Source of the DNA: Bacteroidales bacterium
GTDB lineage: Bacteria > Bacteroidota > Bacteroidia > Bacteroidales > UBA7960
Assembly (NCBI GenBank): GCA_007128045.1
Contig: SKYG01000140.1
Span: 1 to 5,166, forward strand
Direction of reading: 5' to 3'
DNA: 5,166 nt
Below are positions 1 through 5,166 of the stretch, one piece after another. The position numbers and the translations under genes were made by a program. The notes beneath the pieces are model-generated. The model did no database searches. It worked only from the letters and a program-made list of their open reading frames with translations, and was not told where the DNA came from. The stretch's first letter is position 1. Each line of letters opens with the position of its first letter.

Positions 1-1
1 C

Positions 2-3000
2 AATACCAGGGTCGGGATAGAAAATATCAGCATTTCCTTCCCCGGAACAATAGTGATAGAAGGTCTTTTTTTGGAGGACCAGCAACATGATACACTTTTG
101 TACGCTGGTAAAGTGAGGGTGAATATGGCTTTCCGTAATCTGCTTAATAACAGAATCCATATAAGTTCCTTCGTGCTGGAAGAGGCCATCGTCAATCTTA
201 AGCGTGCTGAAGGTGATTCATTGTTTAACTATCATTTTCTATTGACAGCCTTTGGAGATACCACCCAACAAGCAGTTACTCCACGCGACACAAACAAGAA
301 ATGGGACTTCGCCATTGATAGAATTGGCCTGAAAACTATCTGTTTTAATTTTGCTGATGGGTATGGGGGAACATATGCGGATGTCAATATAGCGCTACTG
401 AGGCTTAAAACAGACAAGATCGACCTGGCCCACTCAGTATATGACGTCGATGGCTTGTTTGTTGATGGTCTTAATGCCAATATATTGATAACAAAGAATG
501 ACGAACCATCCCATCAAAAGCCAGAACGTGCGTTACCGAACATAACTGCAAATAAGATTCAGATACATGATGCACGTATTGGTTTCGGGGATTCAATAAT
601 CAAACAATCAGCGCTGGCCGTTATTACCCAGCTGGATTTGCAGAATGCTGTGCTCGATCTGGAAAAAGAAATGATAGCATTAAATAAGGTCTCCTTGTCG
701 AATAGCGGCATTGCATACTATACCAGCAACAATAACGGGTCAAATGATACAAGGACCTCAGCGGGCCAGGCCACAGAAAATACCAGCAACTGGAGCGTTT
801 TGGTGAACCATGTCAACCTGAAAGACAATTGCATTACATACAGCGTTGCCAACAAACCCCGGCTAACAAATGCGTTTGATGTTCATCATATGAAATTTAA
901 ACAGGTAACTCTGGCCGCTACAGATTTGTATTATTCAGCGCTAAAAACAAGCATTACAGTAAAAGAATTCACGGCGGTAGATCAACACAATTTCTCGATC
1001 ACCCATTTCGAAACCGTTTTCAGCATGAATCCACATTCCATTAAGCTGAACAGGCTTAAGCTCAGAACCCCCCATTCATTGTTGGATGCTGATATGGCCA
1101 TACACTTCTCCTCTTTGTCTTCATTAAAAGATTCTCTGCCAACCATGAAAATGAATCTCGAGATGAGACATGTGCGTGTCAGAACCTCAGACATCTTGTA
1201 TTTTAATAAACAACTTGAAAAGCAGGAATTTTTTCAGCATGCCAAGAACATTACCAGCATGTCGGGCAAGGTGACCGGATCATTGAACAACCTGACAGGC
1301 AAAACCCTGGTGATCAAAACGGGAACGAATACCATATTTGAAACCGACTTTGTCATTACCGGATTGCCGGAGGTCAAAACAGCGGTCTACAGTTTTCCCA
1401 ATTTGAAAGCAACATCAGGGAAAACAGATATAGACATGATGGCTGGATCACATGTGCCGGAAAGTATCGCCATCCCGGAATCTTTAAGCGTGGATGTTGT
1501 TTTTCAGGGAACGATAAAAGACTTTGAGTCAGCAGTGGCATTAACCAGCAGCTTTGGTTCAGCACAACTTGCGGCAACTATTGATGAAAACGAGAATTTC
1601 AGCAGCAAAGCCACTGTTGCCGGTTTCAACCTGGGCCTCCTGCTCAAAGATACTTTGATGTATGGCCCGGTATCATTCATTGCAGAAGTAACCGGGGTGG
1701 GCCTGGACAAAAATACGGTAATGGCAGCAGTTCATGCAGAGGTGTCGGAATTTTACCTGAATCAGTACAACTACCAAAACCTGGATATTGATGGGTTTAT
1801 CTCCGGACGTGAATTTGAAGGAAAGGTACAATTAGATGATGAATATGCTGCATTTGACTTTGATGGCAAAGTAGACTTAAACCCAGGCCAGGAGCAATAT
1901 GCATTTCTTCTGAATGTTCATGGGGCGAACCTTCAACAACTTAACTTCTCAAAGGAGGACATCAGGCTAGGTTTTATAGCTTCGGCCGATTTAAGCGGGG
2001 ATGATATACATTCGCTGAATGGCCAGGCCGGGATTTCCAAAATAATTGTTTCAAAAGATGGTGATATATTTGTGCTTGATTCTCTGATGCTTGCCTCTAT
2101 CAACGAACCGGGGAAGAGTGAAATGGTTCTCAGCAGCGCCTTGATTGGTATAACATATTCCGGCACAGTATCTCCGGCATCCATTAAAGGGGAACTGATG
2201 AATCATATGAATCGGTATTTTCCCTTTTCTGACAGCAGCCAGTTGCCAGGTGGGGGCGAACCATCCAATTTTAGTTTTGAGATTCAATTGCATAACCATC
2301 CAATACTGTCGCAAGTTCTTTTGCCGCAATTAAAAGAATTTGAGCCTGGCATCATCAGCGGAAGCTTTGATAGTGATAGCAGTGCTATGAAGTTGACTGC
2401 CACGATGAAGAGAATTGTTTATGGAACCACAGAAATCCATGACCTTGAGGTAGATGTTGGTTCAGATGCTGGAGAAATGAACTTCCGGTTATTCAGTAGT
2501 GCTATTTCAAATGCTCATATACAATTGGAAAACTTCCTGTTCGAGGGAGAGCTGGCAGATGACACCCTGGCTGCCAGGCTGTCATCAACCGGAGATGATC
2601 ATGGAAAGAAAATTGCAATCCATTCGCATATCACCAGAGAAGCAGACAATTATAGGATCACTTTTGATCCCGAAGAGCTTTATTTGATGGTTGATCAGTG
2701 GAACATTGATGCAGACAACTATATTGCATTTGGCAAAGAAGGATTTTTGATCCACAGGCTATTTTTAGATAATGGAATAAGTGCGATCAATATCGCTTCT
2801 GTAAATGATCAGTTCAATGATGACCTGAACATTGAGATAAAAAATTTCAATCTGGGTGATGTTTCCAGGATCATAGAAAAAGACACCACATTTATAAGTG
2901 GCATATTGGATGGGAATGTACTGTTACAGCGGGTGAACGACAGTTATGGCATTGTTGCTGATGCTGTGATAAGCAACCTTATCATGCGAGGTACGCCCAT

Positions 3001-4792
3001 CGGAGATGTTGCTTTCAGTGCGGCCAACCTGGCCTCCGGGAACTTTGATGTTGACGTCCGTTTAACGGGCTCAGAGAACAATATGACTGCCTACGGGCAT
3101 TACATCGTTGATGGTGCCGCCCCTGCAATAAGCATCTATACGGACATTGAATCACTTTCCATGAAAACGATTGAAGCATTTTCAATGGGACATATTACAG
3201 AGGCCTCAGGGACGCTGACAGGTAATTTATTCATACAGGGAGCGGCAAATGCTCCAGAAATTACAGGAGAGCTGGTTTTTAGCGATGCCTTTCTAACACC
3301 AGCCGTATTGAATAACCGGCTGGAGTTAACCAATGAGACCGTTTATTTCAAACCCGATGGGTTCTATTTTGATGCGTTTACCCTGAAAGATGCTGAGCAG
3401 CATACCGCCGTTCTAGATGGTTCGGTAAAGATGAGGCAGTTTAAAGATTTTGTATTCTCGCTCACACTGGTGACAAAGGATTTTTTATTGTTTAACACCA
3501 CTGCGAAGCACAACGAAAATTTATTCGGCCGCATGGTCATCGACAGCGATATTGGCATCCGCGGGCCAATGGCTCTCCCGGTGGTAAGCGGCAGAATACG
3601 GATGAAAGATGGATCAAATTTCACCTTCGCTGTTCCTGAAGACCGGCTCACCACCGACAGAGGAGAAGGGGTGATTGAATTTATAGACAAATTTGAGTTG
3701 CATCCCATATTGAGCAGAGGCGTCCAAAGGAGCATGCAGAATACTGGCTTTAAGGGTGTTGACCTCTCCGCCATCATTGAGGTAGACAAGGAAGCAACCC
3801 TCCGCCTGCTCATGGATCCCTCATCCAATGATTCACTGGTGGTAAAGGGAGAGGCAGCATTAAGTTTCGCTATCGACAGAAGTGGAAAAATGAGCCTTAC
3901 CGGAGCCTATAACCTGGATGAGGGCAGTTATATGGTATCTCTTGAATCATTGGTAAGAAGGAGGTTTGATATTGTTCCGGGAAGTACGATTATTTGGAAT
4001 GGAGACCCCCTGGATGCCATCATTTCCCTGAATGCCACTTATGAAGTTAGAGCCGCACCTTATGACCTGGTGGCGGGACAGATGTCGGGAATGAGCGATG
4101 CAGAAAGTGGTAGCTACAAGCAACGCTATCCATTTTGGGTGCTATTGAAATTGCGCGGAGCAATACTACGGCCAGTCATCGGATTCGAGATACAACTGCC
4201 CCCCGAGGACAGAGGTATCCTGGGAGGAGCCGTACACCAAAAGTTGGTCATGTTAAATGAAGATGCCTCAGCCTTGAATAAGCAGGTTTTTGCCCTGTTG
4301 GTATTGGGTCGTTTCGTTCAGGAAAATCCACTGCAGACAGAGTCTGGTGGAACGTCGACATTGCTGCGATCAACGGTGAGCAACTTCTTATCTGCCCAGC
4401 TAAACAGGTGGGGTTCGCAGTTTGTCCCTGGAGTGGAGTTGAACTTTGATATTCAGTCGTATAACGATTATCAATCAGGTGAGGCGCAAGGCAGAACACA
4501 GCTTGAACTTGGAATGAAAAAACAACTGTTCAATGAAAGGCTATCGGTAGAACTGGGAGGCTCTGTAGATGTTGAAGGGGAGATGGCAAAGCAGAACAAT
4601 GCCAGCGATTTCACCAGTGATGTCACTGTAGAGTATAAACTAACCGAAGACGGTCGCTACCGCCTGAAAGCCTTTAGGCATAATCAATATGAAGGAGCCA
4701 TAGATGGACAGTTGGTTGAAACGGGTGCCGGACTTGTTTTTGTGCGCAACTTCAATACTTGGAAGGAATTGTTTTCCAAGCCAAAACAATGA
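2..4792 (+). CDS. tamB: TamB family translocation/assembly protein (DUF490), 5'-truncated by window edge
   Basis: This is the C-terminal 1,596 residues of a TamB homologue, numbered here from the first complete codon at base 2. Family knowledge: TamB is an inner-membrane-anchored periplasmic protein of AsmA-like, groove-shaped beta structure that pairs with an outer-membrane Omp85 barrel and acts in outer-membrane protein assembly and lipid transport. Seen: residues 1-70 contain 'ISISFPGTIVIEGLFLEDQQ' and 'DTLLYAGKVRV', typical of the AsmA-like N-terminus of Bacteroidota TamB. The middle is a long beta-rich region with alternating hydrophobic residues (for example around W900) and a Ser/Thr/Asn-rich linker near residues 240-260. 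The C-terminal DUF490 domain (roughly 1150-1580) has 'GSNFTFAVPEDR' (from 1204), 'GSTIIWNGDPLDA' (about 1327-1339), 'LNED' (1418-1421) and 'VFALLVLGRF' (1429-1438). The protein ends in 'FNTWKELFSKPKQ' before TGA, so the 3' end looks intact. The frame is open from the left edge; the GTG at base 53 is not the likely start. The missing part is probably about 50-60 residues holding the membrane anchor. tamL follows on the same strand after 211 bp. Confidence 0.93.
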   Translation, partial: NTRVGIENISISFPGTIVIEGLFLEDQQHDTLLYAGKVRVNMAFRNLLNNRIHISSFVLEEAIVNLKRAEGDSLFNYHFLLTAFGDTTQQAVTPRDTNKKWDFAIDRIGLKTICFNFADGYGGTYADVNIALLRLKTDKIDLAHSVYDVDGLFVDGLNANILITKNDEPSHQKPERALPNITANKIQIHDARIGFGDSIIKQSALAVITQLDLQNAVLDLEKEMIALNKVSLSNSGIAYYTSNNNGSNDTRTSAGQATENTSNWSVLVNHVNLKDNCITYSVANKPRLTNAFDVHHMKFKQVTLAATDLYYSALKTSITVKEFTAVDQHNFSITHFETVFSMNPHSIKLNRLKLRTPHSLLDADMAIHFSSLSSLKDSLPTMKMNLEMRHVRVRTSDILYFNKQLEKQEFFQHAKNITSMSGKVTGSLNNLTGKTLVIKTGTNTIFETDFVITGLPEVKTAVYSFPNLKATSGKTDIDMMAGSHVPESIAIPESLSVDVVFQGTIKDFESAVALTSSFGSAQLAATIDENENFSSKATVAGFNLGLLLKDTLMYGPVSFIAEVTGVGLDKNTVMAAVHAEVSEFYLNQYNYQNLDIDGFISGREFEGKVQLDDEYAAFDFDGKVDLNPGQEQYAFLLNVHGANLQQLNFSKEDIRLGFIASADLSGDDIHSLNGQAGISKIIVSKDGDIFVLDSLMLASINEPGKSEMVLSSALIGITYSGTVSPASIKGELMNHMNRYFPFSDSSQLPGGGEPSNFSFEIQLHNHPILSQVLLPQLKEFEPGIISGSFDSDSSAMKLTATMKRIVYGTTEIHDLEVDVGSDAGEMNFRLFSSAISNAHIQLENFLFEGELADDTLAARLSSTGDDHGKKIAIHSHITREADNYRITFDPEELYLMVDQWNIDADNYIAFGKEGFLIHRLFLDNGISAINIASVNDQFNDDLNIEIKNFNLGDVSRIIEKDTTFISGILDGNVLLQRVNDSYGIVADAVISNLIMRGTPIGDVAFSAANLASGNFDVDVRLTGSENNMTAYGHYIVDGAAPAISIYTDIESLSMKTIEAFSMGHITEASGTLTGNLFIQGAANAPEITGELVFSDAFLTPAVLNNRLELTNETVYFKPDGFYFDAFTLKDAEQHTAVLDGSVKMRQFKDFVFSLTLVTKDFLLFNTTAKHNENLFGRMVIDSDIGIRGPMALPVVSGRIRMKDGSNFTFAVPEDRLTTDRGEGVIEFIDKFELHPILSRGVQRSMQNTGFKGVDLSAIIEVDKEATLRLLMDPSSNDSLVVKGEAALSFAIDRSGKMSLTGAYNLDEGSYMVSLESLVRRRFDIVPGSTIIWNGDPLDAIISLNATYEVRAAPYDLVAGQMSGMSDAESGSYKQRYPFWVLLKLRGAILRPVIGFEIQLPPEDRGILGGAVHQKLVMLNEDASALNKQVFALLVLGRFVQENPLQTESGGTSTLLRSTVSNFLSAQLNRWGSQFVPGVELNFDIQSYNDYQSGEAQGRTQLELGMKKQLFNERLSVELGGSVDVEGEMAKQNNASDFTSDVTVEYKLTEDGRYRLKAFRHNQYEGAIDGQLVETGAGLVFVRNFNTWKELFSKPKQ

Positions 4793-4794
4793 AA

Positions 4795-4843
4795 GTCAAT
4801 AGTCGAAGGTCGAAAGTCGAAGGTCGAAAGTCAAAGGTCGAAG
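4795..4843 (+). repeat. Left tandem array, seven 7-bp units (GTCGAAR)
   Basis: Seven head-to-tail heptamers with no gaps: GTCAATA, GTCGAAG, GTCGAAA, GTCGAAG, GTCGAAA, GTCAAAG, GTCGAAG. The final base alternates between G and A, giving a 14-bp higher-order period that is perfect for two rounds (4802-4815 and 4816-4829). Variation is limited to the last base, a G-to-A change at the fourth position of two units and one A-to-T change in the outermost unit. The first unit starts two bases after the tamB TGA. The four bases GAAA before it (4791-4794), which include the last two bases of the stop, also fit the tail of a further unit. Confidence 0.9.
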
Positions 4844-4917
4844 GAATAAATATAAACAGAAATGCTCCTGACAAACGTTTTGATATACACGGACATGATT
4901 ATGGGCACTGGGTGATA
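4844..4917. other. Unassigned spacer inside the inverted-repeat element
   Basis: This 74-bp stretch between the left heptamer array and the inner hairpin is A/T-rich at its left end (aataaatataaaca) and mixed afterwards. I see no gene, tRNA or convincing promoter. A TTTG at 4879-4882 could serve as a Bacteroidota -33 element, but no TAnnTTTG-like -7 element follows at about 19-20 bp. An open frame crosses the region, but it reads through both repeat arrays and looks fortuitous. Confidence 0.4.
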
Positions 4918-4937
4918 TCCCGAACATGCGTTCGGGA
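4918..4937. repeat. Perfect 8-bp-stem hairpin with 4-nt loop inside the intergenic element (REP-like)
   Basis: TCCCGAAC and GTTCGGGA are exact reverse complements around an ATGC loop. Immediately downstream lies CTTCGCTTCGCTCAGC (4938-4953), a motif resembling the GCTGAGCGAAG-type sequences I recall as dispersed palindrome-associated repeats in many genomes. A run of five T (4954-4958) follows, but 16 bases after the stem, so this is not a standard intrinsic terminator. It could be a nested REP-like unit or a weak or Rho-assisted 3' end for tamB. Confidence 0.6.
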
Positions 4938-4954
4938 CTTCGCTTCGCTCAGCT

Positions 4955-4989
4955 TTTTGGCTTTCGACTTTCGACCTTCGACTTTTGAC
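4955..4989 (-). repeat. Right tandem array, same heptamer in reverse orientation (four clear units plus one decayed)
   Basis: Read on the plus strand, the units are TTTCGAC (4962-4968), TTTCGAC (4969-4975), CTTCGAC (4976-4982) and TTTTGAC (4983-4989). These are reverse complements of the GTCGAAR unit seen at 4795-4843. The preceding seven bases, TTTTGGC (4955-4961), fit a fifth unit that differs by two transitions, and both changes keep RNA pairing with the left arm through G-U wobble. The outermost unit carries the same G-to-A type change (GTCAAAA when reverse-complemented) as the outermost left unit (GTCAATA), so the two ends of the element mirror each other. Confidence 0.85.
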
Positions 4990-5003
4990 AAAATTTTAAA
5001 CAT

Positions 5004-5166
5004 ATGAACAGCGCAAACAGATACATATTGCTCATAGTTCTTTTTCTGGCAGCCTGCAGCGGCACAAAGCATTTACCAGAAGGGGAGACCTTATATGCCG
5101 GTGCTGACATCATGCTTGAATCGACACAAACAGTGCATAAGCGGAGCATAAAAAGAACGGCACAAC
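5004..5166 (+). CDS. tamL: TamL, lipidated TamA/BamA (Omp85) family outer-membrane protein, 3'-truncated
   Basis: Only the first 54 codons are in the window, and the frame is open to the right edge. The N-terminus is a lipoprotein signal peptide: short polar start (MNSANR), hydrophobic core 'YILLIVLFL', then lipobox LAAC with the acylated cysteine at residue 18. The mature start, 'CSGTKHLPEGETLYAGADI', matches what I recognise as the beginning of Bacteroidota TamL/D15-like surface antigens. The POTRA domains and 16-strand barrel expected of the family would lie beyond the window. Inferred role: outer-membrane partner of TamB, encoded just upstream on the same strand. Residues after Cys18 (SGTKH) lack the acidic run of the surface-lipoprotein export signal, consistent with a lipid tether on the periplasmic side, but this is inference. 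The ATG at 5004 is chosen because it directly precedes a complete signal peptide. It has an A/T-rich leader (aaaattttaaacat) and no Shine-Dalgarno site, normal for Bacteroidota. Assignment to the family rests on a short segment; an unrelated lipoprotein is possible but less likely given the TamB neighbour. Confidence 0.85.
   Translation, partial: MNSANRYILLIVLFLAACSGTKHLPEGETLYAGADIMLESTQTVHKRSIKRTAQ

Larger units (their letters stand above)
4795..4989. repeat. Large inverted-repeat element built from GTCGAAR heptamer arrays (MITE-like)
   Basis: This 195-bp structure fills nearly all of the tamB-tamL gap. Its two arms are heptamer arrays in opposite orientation, separated by a 111-bp unique spacer. 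The outermost 28 bp of each arm (4795-4822 and 4962-4989) match as inverted repeats at 26 of 28 positions. If transcribed, pairing can extend to 4795-4830 with 4954-4989, by my count 31 Watson-Crick pairs, 4 G-U wobbles and one U-U mismatch, with a 123-nt loop. The element begins two bases after the tamB stop and ends 14 bases before the tamL start. Both outer ends are flanked by AAA, which is too simple to count as a target duplication. Similar AGTCGAAAGTCGAA-type strings are, from memory, common between genes in Bacteroidota. Whether this is a mobile element, a REP-like repeat or a transcription signal cannot be told from one copy. Confidence 0.75.

Noticed and set aside
1951..1958. AAAGGAGG, a strong Shine-Dalgarno-like string inside tamB
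   Set aside because: No start codon follows at suitable spacing, and the string simply encodes the Ser-Lys-Glu-Asp stretch of TamB.
3364..3828. A 154-codon minus-strand open frame inside tamB, the longest antisense frame
   Set aside because: The opposite strand encodes the conserved DUF490 region; the antisense translation is rich in Ser, Thr and Leu without recognisable domain structure, as expected for a shadow frame.
4918..4958. Standard intrinsic terminator for tamB
   Set aside because: The hairpin is good, but the T run is only five long and starts 16 bases after the stem, so the usual hairpin-plus-U-tract arrangement is missing.
4795..4989. Possible CRISPR array
   Set aside because: Units are 7 bp, directly adjacent and without spacers, and the two arrays are in opposite orientation; nothing resembles a repeat-spacer pattern.
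4791..4993. Target-site duplication (AAA on each side) proving a transposed element
   Set aside because: Three A residues in an A-rich context arise easily by chance and cannot support an insertion claim.
4759..5007. An 82-codon plus-strand frame overlapping the tamB end, crossing both heptamer arrays and touching the tamL start
   Set aside because: It begins out of frame inside tamB, its translation is the low-complexity reading of the repeats (RSKVEG..., FRPSTFD) around an unrecognisable middle, and it ends inside the tamL ATG region. Repeat-derived frames like this are commonly misannotated as hypothetical proteins.
4949..5149. A 66-codon minus-strand frame antisense to tamL
   Set aside because: It overlaps the tamL signal peptide on the opposite strand and its C-terminal end is again repeat-derived (KVESRKPKS). 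No sign of a real protein.

Overview
The window looks like part of a Bacteroidota genome. It has a very long TamB (DUF490) gene whose ends match the version of this family found in that phylum. Just downstream is the start of an Omp85-family gene carrying a lipoprotein signal, the lipidated TamA variant (TamL) known from Bacteroidota. Neither visible gene context shows a Shine-Dalgarno site, the tamL leader is A/T-rich, and the intergenic region carries GTCGAAR heptamer arrays of a kind I recall from Bacteroidota genomes. Base composition is moderate. A lower-rank assignment cannot be supported.

Layout: bases 2-4792 (+) are one continuous reading frame, the 3' 1,596 codons of a tamB homologue. 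The frame is already open at the left edge and the first residues are family-typical, so the true start and the N-terminal membrane anchor lie upstream of the window. Bases 4793-5003 are a 211-bp intergenic region. Most of it (4795-4989) is one inverted structure: seven heptamers on the left, four clear plus one decayed heptamer in reverse orientation on the right, and a 111-bp spacer between them that carries a perfect 8-bp-stem hairpin and a GCTTCGCTCAGC-type motif. Bases 5004-5166 (+) are the first 54 codons of tamL, cut by the right edge.

How the genes work together: TamB is expected to be anchored in the inner membrane and to cross the periplasm as a long, groove-like beta structure. Its C-terminal domain docks with an outer-membrane Omp85 barrel (TamA in Proteobacteria, TamL here). 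The pair is implicated in outer-membrane protein assembly and in phospholipid transport between the membranes. Same-strand adjacency fits one functional unit, although the inverted-repeat element between them may separate or modulate their expression.

The one part of the window not explained by known genes is the intergenic inverted-repeat element. As RNA, 35 of 36 positions of its outer stem (4795-4830 with 4954-4989) can pair if G-U wobbles are counted. The protein genes themselves are a recognised system, not a new one.
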